From Amphiura filiformis (taxonomy: Eukaryota > Echinodermata > Ophiuroidea > Amphilepidida > Amphiuridae), in assembly GCF_039555335.1 (NCBI RefSeq), contig NC_092628.1, positions 65,799,292-65,863,291 on the forward strand: a DNA stretch of 64,000 bases, written 5' to 3'. The position numbers and the translations under genes were made by a program. A model generated the notes under the pieces. The model worked only from the letters and a program-made list of their open reading frames with translations. It had not been told where the DNA came from and did no database searches. Shown here in pieces: positions 21,938 through 34,400 of the stretch (its first letter is position 1; every line of letters starts with the position of its first letter).

Positions 21938-22232
21938 ACATTTTCCGTCAAATCTATCAAAACTACCGCCATAGATGTTCAATATAGTTTCCTTCATAAA
22001 TGGCAGCACCAGTATTTTTATTGCATAGGGATACATTAGCCTGAGTCCCTCGGCCCCGATCTCGAAACAATCAACATGGCGGAATAAAATGGCCGTTTCT
22101 GCCAGCACAACCCGATGACCGTGCGTAAGCAGTTGAAGGACTGGTGGATCAAGTCTAGGGATACATGTACATAGTTGATTTTTACGGATGTGGAAGAGAT
22201 GGAACCGGAAGTGAATTCAGAAATTTGTAATC
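21938..22232. promoter_or_regulatory. shared CDC23/TRF divergent promoter
   Basis: About 300 bp separate the opposed start codons of CDC23 (minus) and TRF (plus), so both genes must start transcription here. A perfect ETS/GABP-type site ACCGGAAGTG lies at 22204-22213, 20 bp before the TRF ATG. ATGGCGG cores of YY1 type lie at 22073-22083 (plus), at about 21964-21974 (minus, in the CDC23 leader) and on the TRF start codon itself (22230-22240). No TATA box is evident at either end. ETS plus YY1 at a TATA-less head-to-head pair is typical of housekeeping bidirectional promoters in animals; activity here is inferred. Confidence 0.7.
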
Positions 22233-22407
22233 ATGGCGGCATTTGCAGAAGAGGTTTTTGTAAACAACATGGATACAGAAACTGACAGCAAGCTTGAAAA
22301 GAGCACAGTGTTTGGTTGGATTTTTGAGTATTGCTGCTATGTCTTTTGGGAGGAGTTTCAAGATCACTTTACAGTTGATTCAGCCTCAGAGAGACGCCTT
22401 CTTGAAG
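22233..22407 (+). CDS. TERF: TRF exon 1
   Basis: Residues 1-58. The ATG sits in ATCATGGCGGC, a YY1-like start context. It encodes the short acidic N-terminus and the first TRFH helix. The donor is G|GTTTGT, phase 1. The following intron is 10.7 kb and carries most of the repeats in the window. Confidence 0.9.
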
Positions 22408-25400
22408 GTTTGTCAGGTTTGTTTCTGTTCTGTGCACTGCACTGTACGATGTACATGATCATGTTTTTTATATTGATGTGTGCTGTCACTCACTCACTAG
22501 TTCCAGTAACTGTAACCATACTCTCTATGGTCCGTATATGTCATTATGTTTATAATAAAGACTGAAGTCTTGCTGGCAAGACTAACTCACTCACTGACAT
22601 ATTGGAATGCATGCATGAATGTATTAAACATGTTATAGTAAACCTGTCATTTCAAGAGTATGAGGGGAGCTAGCTTCAGCTGACTCAGCTCACAATCACA
22701 TTTTCAGTAATTTAAGGGGGTACTACACCCCTGCCCAATTTTGTGCCTATTTTTGCATTTTTCTCAAAAATTATAGCATATTGGGGACAAGTAAGATATG
22801 CATATTATAGGGGCAAGGACTACAATTACTGCACTGGAAATTTTATTTCAGCACAGACAACAGTTGTGGAGTTACAGTCAAAAATGAGGAAAAACCAATA
22901 TTTGATCAATAAATCAATAACTACTTGCTTTGAGTTGCTGAATTTTCAGTACAGTAGTTGTAGTCCTTGCCCCTATATATATACATATCTTACCTGTCAC
23001 CAATGTGCTATAATTTTTGAGAAAAATGCAATAATAGGCACAAATTTGGCCAGGGGTGTAGTACTCCCTTAAGGGGGTACTACACCCCTGCCCAATTTTG
23101 TGCCCATTTTGCATTTTTTCTCAAAAATTATAGCGCATTGGGGACAAGTAAGATATGTATATTATAGGGCAATGACTATAACTACTGCACTGGAAATTTT
23201 ATTTCAGCACAGACAACAGTTGTGGAGTTACAGTCAAAAATGAGGGAAAACCAATATTTGATCAATAAATCAATAACTATACTTGCTTTGAGTTGCTGAA
23301 TTTTCAGTACAGTAGTTGTAGTCCTTGCCCCTATAATATACATATCTTACTTGTTACCAATGTGCTATAATTTTTGAGAAAAATGCAAAAATAGGCACAA
23401 AATTGGACAGGGGTGTAGTACCCCCTTAATATATTATTTATCATTTATTACTAATAATACTACTAAATCAGGGCTGTCAACTCTGTTCATTCTGTTCATT
23501 CATATTTTATTTTGCCAATCACCAATCAATAATACAATGTACAAATGTAATTCAATAACAGAAGCAATAATAGTGATAATGATAATAATATAAATCATGG
23601 TAATAAATGACAATAGTAACAATCCTGATAATTCCAGGGATAACATGATAATAATAATAATAATGTACATGTATATAAGTTAATGGCCCGTTTAAAAAGA
23701 AATATAATAACAGACAAAAATAATTTATCAGCATATGATGTTATTATACCGTAATTGTTGACAAATGAGCCGTATATCATACAAGTCGCAGTTATGCGAT
23801 AGTATTGCCTGTTTACAAAAATAGTTAAATTGAAAAAATGTACAATCAAATAATTAGAAAAAAAACCTATATGACAAGATCATTGAATCTACCTGAAAAA
23901 ATAGGGTTAAATCAGGTGATTGACGAGGACCCTGCTCAACTCTCACGCATTGGCCGTGAGTCTCACGCATTGGGTCATTTTCTCACGGTCTCACGCCAAG
24001 GTAGTATAATCTCAAGCCTAGGTAGTAAATCTCACGCAAAAAGCTGGAAAATGAGTAAAATCTCACGCATCGTCAGGAATAATTTGTTGCTCCTACCCCC
24101 CTCCCCACCCCACCGCTTTTCACATTCCTGAGCGCCGTGGCTCAAATAATCATGGTACAAAATGAACATTGGGAGTCGGCAAATCCCGGTACGTCTCTGT
24201 CTCACGCCAAGCAATTCCAAAATGTTGACAGCCCGGACTAAATACTAGATCTATTTTTGCCTGGGCTACAGCCCGGTGATCAATACTGTTTTCCAATTTG
24301 AAAGTGAGTTTGACCTTGGCTTTTCAAGACAGCAAGAGCTATTGTCTGTCCAAATAACTTAGACACCTGGTTTTTAGGATATATTTCGAAAAGTTTTTAC
24401 TTGGGCAAAAAGTCATGAAAGAAAAGTTGTTAAACACGTCAGACCTAACAGAAATTATTAAGTAAAGCGATTAAAAAATATTCTTCCTTGTCTACTTTTA
24501 TTCAATTTTGACCAATTTACAGCAAGATATCTGGGTCCAGCCGAATATTCCTAATGACTTGAAACTTTTGATGGGATAATCTATTTACAGTAAGGGGTGT
24601 TTGAACATTGTAATCATGCATATTGATCAGTAATGCCACCCTTTTTTCTTTGATCCTTTTACTAATTCACAATAATGGCGGTCTACTCAAATGCATTCAA
24701 CAAAAGCATGTTTGCAATCTACCGCGAGAGGTCGCATACCGTCACACGCATAAAAAAATACACTACGATCAAATAGGTTGATGACAATATTTGATTGAAT
24801 GGACTGCACTGTGCCATGATTTCGGTGAAGGACACCGGTTCAAATCCTTTGTTTGGAGCCAATCAATAATTTCATGCACAACCTCTATAACTCAAAAGAT
24901 GTCAGTTATTATATAACAAATGATAGGGCAAGTTACTATGCGTCTGGAGTGTATTGTGAATTATACGTATGTACTCCTCACCAATAACATCAGAACATTC
25001 ATAGGGCATACAATTTGTATTTTCTTGGAATTGGGCCAAGCCAAAAGCATGCACAGAACAAGATTCAAATACCACGCCAAATTGTTGTAATTGGTTGAGG
25101 GACAGCTGGGATCACTGAGCTAATACACTCACTCAATGCTTTGGAAACACAAAAATCCCGTTAGGTCTCAGCGAATGTTAACACTTTTCTTTCATGACTT
25201 TCTTTGAAAGTGGATATTTTTTCAAATAAGTAACAAAAACTGGGTGTCTAAGTTAATTGGACAGACAATAGCTTCATTATACCCGCATGCGAAGCATGAA
25301 CGGGTATATTGCCATTCTATGGTTTCTTCTCCTTCTTCTCTTCCTTCATCAAACACAACATTCTGTCAAGGCTAGCGCTAAAACTACGAGGGCCACAGGG

Positions 25401-28400
25401 CCCATATGTGGTACACTTATGGGCCCTACCTCAGAGATTTATCCTTGCCCATCTTGGCCCCAGAGGTCAAAGGTCACGGGCCCCAGGGGCCCAAATGTAA
25501 AAATACAAAGCATGCCGTTTCTCATCAAATGAAGCAGCCTCAGGGCCCTGAGTTGGTACGCTGATAGCCCCTGGTGTACTCTATATATACAAGTATACAT
25601 GAGCCCCATATGTCATATATTATGGGCCCCAGGGCCCCAAATGTTAAAACAAGGGGTAACAGATTGACAAAGCTAGCGCTAAAACTACAAGGGCCCGGGG
25701 CCCATATGTAGTACACTTATGGGCCCTACCCTGTAGATTTATCCTTTGCACATCTTGGCCCCAGAGGTCAAAGGTCACGGGCCCCAGGGGCCCAAATGTA
25801 AAAATACAAAGCATGCCGTTTCTCATCAAATGAAGCAGCCTCAGGGCCCTGAGTTGGTACACTGATAGCCCCATGGGTACTCTATATATACAAGTATACA
25901 TGAGCCCCATATGTCATATATTATGGGCCCCAGGGCCCCAAATGTTAAAATAGGGGGTAATAGATTGACAGAGCTAGCGCTAAAAGTACAAGGGCCCCAG
26001 GGCCCATATGTGGTACACTTATGTGCCCTACCCAGTAGATTTATCCTTTGCACATCTTGGCCCCAGAGGTCAAAGGTCACGGGCCCCAGGGGCCCAAATG
26101 TAAAAATACAAAGCATGTTGTTTCTCATTAAATGAAGCAGCCTCGGGCCTTGAGTTGGTACACTGATAGAGCCAGGGGTACTCTATATATACAAGTATAC
26201 ATGAGTCCCATACATGTATGTCATATATTATGGGCCCCAGGGCCCCAAATGTTAAAATAAGGGCAACAGATTAACAAGGCTAGCTATAAAACTACAAGGG
26301 CACTAGGGCTCATATGTGGCACATGTATGGGCCCTAAGTTGTAATGTGTCTTCTGCCCATTTTGGCCCCAGATGTTTAAGGCTAGGGCCCCAGAGGCCCA
26401 AATGTTAAAACAAAGGGCCGGTCGTTTCTCAGCAAATAAAGTAGCTACAGGGTTTAGATTTGGTACACTAATAGGTCTTCAGCATTATATTGTTTTATGT
26501 ATATATATGAACCCCATGTATCATATAATATGGGCCCCAGGGCCCCAAACGCTAAAACATAGGGCCTGTCGTTAGGGGCTGTGCAATAATTATCAGCCCC
26601 CCTGGGGGGGGGTAAAATTTCCAAACGGCTCGCCAAAAATCGCTTGCCCCCCCCCCCTCTCGGCCCGCCAAAAATCGCTTCCCCCTCTCGGCCCGCCAAA
26701 AATTCTTTGCCCCCCCCCCAAGCGTTTCCGTACCGGTTTCGTAAGCCTTTTTAGAGCATTTTATTAAAAAGGCACCCCATGTATGCATGCCAAAAATCCC
26801 TTGCCCCCCCCCCCTCTCGTCTTGCCAAAAATTGCTTGCCCCCCCCCTTTCGGCTCGCCAAAAATTTCTTGCCCCCCCAATTTTACCCTCCCCAGGGCTC
26901 ATAATTATTGCACAGCCCTTACTCAGTAAATAAAGCAGCTACAATGTCCAGCTTGAGTCTGCTGATAGCACTTGAGAATTATATTTCAACATATGCACAT
27001 GAGCCCCATAAGTCAAATATTATGGGCCCCAGGCCCCAAATGTTAAAGCAAAGGGTCGGCCATTTTTCACCAAAGCTCAAAGTTTGTACACAGACTGCAC
27101 CTGAGAATTATATTGTTATATGTACGTATATGAGCCCCATATGTAACATAATATGGGCCCAGGGCCCCAAACGCTAAAACATAGGGCCAGACGTTACTCA
27201 GTAAATAAAGCAGCTACAGTGCCCAGCTTAAGTCTACTGATAGCACTTGAGAATTATACTTCAACATGTGTACATGAGCCTCATAAGTCAAATATTATGG
27301 GCCAGGGCCCCAAATGTTAAAAAGGGGTGTCCGTTTATCATCAAATAAAGCAACTTCAGGGCTCGGAGTTTGTACACAGATTGCACCTGCGAATTATATT
27401 GTTAATAACACCCATCCCATTCACAGACAATTGCGTAATTATAATAAAATAGATGACAGAAACTTTAAGGCTGTTCCAGTTAAATTACATACCCATTGGC
27501 TGTTCTATTTAATTTACATACTCCCTCTGAAATGGCCACAAAATAGGCCGTTCCATTTAATTTACATAAAATATAGCCGTATTTGTGTACAAATATATAG
27601 CCTTCTAGTTTCATTTCATTTCATATTTATTCAAAATAACTTTGTGGCAAATAGCCAAATTGTGTTACCTTTTACAATCTTATAACATCAAAATTTTAAT
27701 TATTTACTAATTACACATAAAAGTTAAAATGGGGATACATTATAAGAAAGCATAAGAAAAACACAAAATATTATATTGCACATTGCACTTATTAAATTAT
27801 GAAAACACTAATCTTATCTCCACACTTACCCCCCACTCACTCACTCCTTAAAAAAACATTAAAAAATTAAATTGCACATGATTATGAAAGCAAACCCCCT
27901 GTATATTCTTTCTCCACACTCGCCCACACACACACCCCCAGCCCCCACCCACTCCTATTAAGCGCACCTCTTGCTCCCAAACATAATATTAAGAGTCACA
28001 CACCAAATCACTCATATTCACACTCATACCCATACCATAAAAATTATCACAACAAAGTAATAAATTGCATCAAATTAAAGCAATATTATAACATTATCAT
28101 ACAAAATAGATTAGCAATTCTTTGACATAAAATGTTAGTTTTACTGTCAGATATATCCCTTTATTTTTGAGCCGAACAACTACGGCAAAGCAAAGAAAAT
28201 TGGAATTTACTACTAGTGCGTATGTCGCCAATACGTACCACTCCTTCGGTCATGTTATGGTACGACCCTTTGTTGTGTAGATCACCGTCCCATACGCCGT
28301 GTACGTACTGTGTGTTATGAACATCGTGTATGCGTTTGACTAATAATTCCATCGTAATAATAAGACGCCGGTTCCGGCGCTTTATTCAAAATCTCGGATT

Positions 28401-31400
28401 TTGACCAAACTACAGCACCTAGAGTCTTGATTTTTGCAGGGTATATTGGTTTAATAAAGTACAATATAATCGTGTAAAAATATGAATTTTAAAAAATCAG
28501 CGAGGGCGTCCTCAGCAGCAAATGTTATAATATGGCTTTAAATTGCATCATTGGGTGCAACAAAAACATCAATCAACCGCTCAGTTCTACAAGGCAAACG
28601 AAAGTGATAGAATTCAGTTGCGTACAATACAGTAAATATTTTATTGTCTTGCCTGATAAGGCAGGAGACTATATAATCACTTTTCTGTGCGTAGGGGTGT
28701 GTGGGGGTGGGTGTGTATGTGACAAATTTGGTTAAAGTTTTGGTTAAAGTTTGCTTTCCGCCTATTTTCTCGGAGACTATGAGTCGCACATTCCTCAAAC
28801 TTGGTGGGTGGGTGCATCTTGACCCGAGACAGAACCGGTTTGTATTGGTTAGTGGGTCAAGGTCACTGAGGTCATCTAGGGGTCATCTGAGGTCAAATTA
28901 GTAAAAACTGTCGTATGGCCATGAAACTTGGTGGGTCCAGTCAACATTTAAAGCCACATTTTTGGAAGGTCATTTCGAGGTCACCAGAGGTCATCTGAGG
29001 TCAAATAAGTAAAAACTGTCGTATGGGCATGAAACTTGGTGGGTACAGTCAACATTTAAAGCCAAATTTTTTGAAGGTCATTTCAAGGTCACCAGGGGTC
29101 ATCTGAGGTCAAATTAATAACTGTCGGTTGGTCATGAAACTTCGTGGGTACTGTCAACATTTAAAGCCAAATTTTTGCAAGGTCATTTCGAGGTCACCAG
29201 GGGTCATTTGAGGTCAAATTTGTAAAAACAGTCGTATGGGCAGGAAACTTGGTGGGTACAGTCGCCATTTTAAGCCAAATTTTGGAAGGTCATTTCGAGG
29301 TCACCAGGGGTCATCTGAGGTCAAATTAGTAAAAACTGTCGGGTGGGCATGAAACTTGGTGGGTACCGTCAACATTTGAAGCTAAATTTTTGGAAGGTCG
29401 TTTCGGGTCACCAGGGGTCATCTGAGGTCAAATTAGTAAAACTGTCGTATGGGAATGAAACTTGGTGGGTACAGTCAACATTTAAAGCCAAATTCTTGGA
29501 AGATCATTTCGGGGTCACCAGGGGTCATCTCAGGTCAAATTAGTACAAACTGCCGTATGGGCATGAAACTTGGTGCCTGCAGTCAACATTTAAAGCCAAA
29601 TTTTCGGAAGGTCATTTCGAGGCCACCAGGGGTCATCTGAGGTCAAATTACTAAAAACTGTCTGATAGGCATGAAACTTGGTGGGTAGAGTCAACATTTA
29701 GAGCCAAATTTTTGGAAGGTCATTTCAGGGTCATCAGAGGTCAAATTAGTAAAAACTGTTGCATGACCATGACTCTTGGTGGGTACAGTCACCATCAGCC
29801 AGATAATCGTGCCCAGCCGATAACCGCCAAATTCAGCTACCAAAAGTAATTGCAAATGCAGGCGGTCGCAAAAGCAGGCGAGACTCGTGGTTCGAGAACC
29901 GCCTTGTTACTTCTGTGGTTCAGGTATGTGCTAGTGATTGGCGTTCAGCGTAGAAGTGGCGTAAGTCTCATCCCGCTGATCAGCCAATCAGTGTGATTAT
30001 TTATCACTTCTGCATAAATAGGGCTCATATTGAAATTCCCTTACACAGAAAGGTGTGCGCCATCCTGCAGCCCGGCCTGCAGCTTTCCTGTGCTAGCCTT
30101 CTTTTGTTAAAATCCTGGGCAGGGTGTATCACTGATGCATATAATCCATCCGCTTTATGACCGAAGCTTTCCTGAGGCGGCGCTTAGTGAGGGGAATCCT
30201 GCCTTCTTTCTGTGTGAAAACATGGTAGGGTATTTCAATATGAGCCCTTAAGCTCATGTGCGCTCGCCACACAGCACAGACCACGAAAGTAATAAAAAAT
30301 AACTATAGACTTTGTCCTCTGAGGGTCTTAGGCTACATGCACAGAGAAAAAATAACTCGTCACACACAGCCAGTTTTTGATACCACCCAATTAACTTTAT
30401 TAACACTGTGTATACTTTCAGTCATCTGGGATTTGATCAATTAGTAGATAATTAAATCTGGTCAACCAGAAAAACTCACTTTTGGTCAGATGGAATCACC
30501 AACATTTCGGCCAAAACCTTTGGCCTTCAGCTGGGTGGATGATTTAGGTTCATCCGAGGTCAATCGATGAGGAAGTTGATGACCCGATCCCAACCATGTA
30601 ACGGGGCGTTAGAGTGAATCTGTCACATGGTTGAAGGCCAAAGGTTTTGGCCGAAACGTCAGTGATTCCATCTGACCAAAAGTGAGTTTTTCTGGTTGAC
30701 CAGATTTAATTATAATTAACTTTATTGTTTGCGGAATTAGCTGAGCACCACACTGATGCACGAACAAGTAGGACTATCTACAGAGATTTCCCATTGATGG
30801 GGAACAAAAAGGTGGGAACGGATTCTGGACATATTATTTGATGATTTGGATGGTGGATCCCACTTGGGGCAACACACCTCCAAATATTTCCCGGACACGA
30901 CTATTGAAACTACCAAAAAAGAAACGGTCCAGACCCTGATCCCCCTGAAAAACATGCCATACCTGGCTGAGCACACGCTGCAAGATATCTTGCCAGCCCA
31001 CCCCCACATCCGGAACGGGGACTGTGCATAGACCTGGCCAGCTACCCCCAAACACCACTGGTCTGGGACGACCCACCGAACCCTCCCCCAGCTACAAAAC
31101 TGGGTGGGTTGGGCGGGATTTTCAAACGAACCTGACCGCTTCAGCCGACAAAGTGAATGAGGAGGAAAGGGAAAAACCCGCGAAGTACCAGACACTCGCT
31201 AACAAGAGATCTGATTGGTCCGAGCCTGGCAAGGTCGTAAGGCAGCCAATCAAGAAGGGGAACAGCCCGCCGCAGTTACCTCTCAAGGGTGACATTACTG
31301 ATATGGCTTGAGCTGGGGCAATTAATACAAACTGCCTTACTCCCCGAACAGCGAGAAAAATCCGCCAAAACAAAACTAAATAGGAGACCCCATGGAGACA

Positions 31401-34400
31401 AAAACGCTTTTGAATAGACAAGCTATTAAAAACCGCACTTGTCCTCAGAGGGTCTTAGGCTACATGCACAGAGAAAAAATAACTCGTCACACACAGCCAG
31501 TTTTTGATACCACCCAATTAACTTTATTGTTTGCGGAATTAGCTGAAACGGTCAGAGCACCACACTGATGCACGACTATCTACAGAGATTTCCCATTGAT
31601 GGGGAACAAAAAGGTAGGAACGGATTCTGGACATATTATTTGATGATTTGGATGGTGGATCCCACTTGGGGCAACACACCTCCAAATATTTCCCGGACAC
31701 GACCATTGAAACTACCAAAAAAGAATTTTTCAAACGAACCTGACCGCTTCAGCCGACAAAGTGAATGAGGAGGAAAGGGAAAAACCTGCGAAGTACCAGA
31801 CACTCGCTAACAAGAGATCTGATTGGTCCGAGCCTGGCAAGGTCGTAAGGCAGCCAATCAAGAAGGGGAACAGCCCCGCCGCAGTTACTACCTCTCAAGG
31901 GTGACATTACTGATATGGCTTGAGCTGGGGCAATTAATACAAACTGCCTTACTCCCCCCGAACAGCGAGAAAAATCCCGGCCAAAACAAAACCAAATAGG
32001 GAGACCCCATGGAGACAAAAACGCTTTTGAATAGACACGCTATTAAAAACCGCACATATAGTTACACAGTCGATGCTATAGAAAAATTATTTGTGTACAT
32101 CGTGGAACATTCACTTACTACGCTACTCTACACGTCCATATAAGCAAGGTTATCTGCGTACAACAGCTTACTAAGCACAGCCACGCAAAGAGTACCGGTA
32201 TGTTCCACGATGTACATGAATTAAATAATTTTTCTGTAACTAGAGTATGTTGCTATTGTTTTTTGCAACAGATGTTATTTATTCTGGTAATGTTGAAATT
32301 TGGATGAAAGTTATTTTGATGAGTCAACTGTATCTTTTGAGTAAAATTTTTCCTATTTTGTAAATTGTACAATTGTCTAAAATTGTGTTGAAATGCAATT
32401 TTAGCAACATTTTTTGATGTGATCGCCCATGGTGATTGGCTGTATTTAGGACAAGTAAAATAAAAAACATGTTACACATGTCCGGGTTTTTGAAAAAAAA
32501 GGAGGAATGCAAAATCAGTGTAAATATCCATAATTAGAGCTGTTTTAGCACACACAATATTGCCTGGAATCCTCTTTTTATTTGTTCTGAGAGATAGGCC
32601 CCCTCTAATTATCACAAAACCTTCCAAAAGTGTTTCTTGATTATCAGCAAGGCTATAGAAAGCATCTCTAGGTCCTAGACATATTTTTTGAAAAGTTATG
32701 ACTGAATTTCAAAAATAAAAATATAATTGAAGAAACCTCAAAAAAGGAAGCGGGAGGGGACGTGAAACATGTTTATTTTTTTATTTGGCCTTACTTCTGA
32801 ACTTCCATTGCTTTCCATGGTGTCATGCTTCAGAGAATTCGACTAGATTTTGAATGCAATTGTCTCTAGCCTTGAGCCAGGGAACTCAAATATGATGTTC
32901 TTTTCAGCATAGGGTATAATATGTAAAAAATATATCCCACTGAAAATGTTGCTATTCAACTTCCACTACCTCCCTAACCCACAGTGTCCAAACCGATCTT
33001 CCTACTTGGAAACTAAAATGTATACTCTTCTTGTTCTTATTATGACAATTTTCAATAATACGATGCCTTCAATCAGTTAATTACTTTAAAGGTGAATGAC
33101 CTGTATTTTTTCTAGGTATACCCATGTATTCTATACAAAGTACTGCTTCACGCAACAGCCTGGCTCATTTTGTTTCCCTGTTGACCCGTCTTGCGGATGG
33201 ACTAGAACACAACACTGAGTATGACACTACAGATGATTCAGATGGGTGTGGGACCCCATTGGAAGGAGCTATTCAAGTGCTACATAGTCTAATGGATATC
33301 ATAGAGGAGGACAACATTGACAAGAGAGGACAAGTACAGGAAGCTGCAAGGAACCTAGAATTGGACATCCAAACTGAGGTACCTTGCACATCAGTCCTTG
33401 CAGAATTTGAAAATTACCACTTGACAGTAGGACAAGTCCACATAGAAATTTGCTTGCTCGATTAGATCATATTTTACTTGCCCTGCTCTCTGCACAGTCA
33501 CACTGATATTTAGTATAAACCCTAAGTTAAACCTTACTAATGTACAATCGGTGCTCTTGTAAATCAACTTGCCTACCAGGCTGACATGTCAGTGTTTTTG
33601 GTTACCCAACATCAAATTTTGGGTGTCTGTTGGGATTTTGCTAGGGCTGGTATGTCTCATACTTTACTTAATATAAATGTTCCTTATGGTCCTCACCCAA
33701 ATAGGTAATGGCCCACTCACTCTCATACTGGACCAGATTATAATGAGCTTACCCTTCTTGAACCAGTCTTTGGTTTTTAATCTATCTGGGTTGGTCAGGG
33801 GAATTGTATGTTTTCAAGATGCCGTACATTGCTCAGAGTATTCCAGCTGGTTATATTGGTGTGTATCAGGAAGTGTGGTGCTCATTAATATGCCAAACAA
33901 TAACTTGTTCTAATATGGTTTGATTTCAGGCTGTGTTGGTGTGTTGTCGTGCTGGAGATTATAATACTGGTGGGGAAGTGTTTGAGAGACTCTGGGCTGG
34001 AAAAGAATGGTCAAAAGCACAAAAGGTAACATCTACATTTTTAACACAATAAATTGCCATCGACTGGTTGTCTAATCTTCTCTTAACATGTCTGGAACTG
34101 GAGTTACCTTTACTCTCTGACAGCTGTCAGTTGCTTGATATATGAGGTAGAATCAAAGAGTACCAACTCTAAAATGTTTGCATGTGGTTCACTGATTATA
34201 GGTTAATGAACGCATATTACTTGTTGAATAAATTAGACAAAATAATGTGTGCGCGTTGTTGATGCGTCTAGTGCACGAGCCCCGAAGGGTGAGTGCATTA
34301 GATGCATCAACATTAGCGCAAGTGCATTATTTTGTCTAATTTTTCGAGCAACAAGTAATATGCGTTCATTAACCTATTCCATACACAAGAAGAAAAAAAC

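Larger units (their letters stand above)
22408..33115 (+). other. TRF intron 1 (10.7 kb), repeat-filled
   Basis: Between the exon 1 donor and the exon 2 acceptor I found only repeats (listed separately). AT-rich DNA at 27413-28869 and 32242-33115 has no recognised content. No TRF exon homologue was seen inside. Confidence 0.7.

Noticed and set aside
21841-22108. CDC23 start at the upstream ATG 22108, adding 57 residues
   Set aside because: Vertebrate CDC23 shows no matching sequence there and the stretch overlaps the divergent promoter; taken as open 5' leader by chance.
22000-22232. TTAGGG-type telomere repeats near the TRF promoter (autoregulation idea)
   Set aside because: No TTAGGG or CCCTAA cluster is present; only isolated AGGG words.
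25287-27177. Several 60-120-codon frames on both strands
   Set aside because: All repeat the GGGCCC tandem units; frames differ between units, so no coding constraint.
28870-29795. CRISPR-like array
   Set aside because: Repeat units are contiguous with no unique spacers, and this is animal DNA; it is a minisatellite.
30737-32018. 90-150-codon frames on both strands of the LTR-like repeats
   Set aside because: Frames are broken or different between the two copies and show no known domain.
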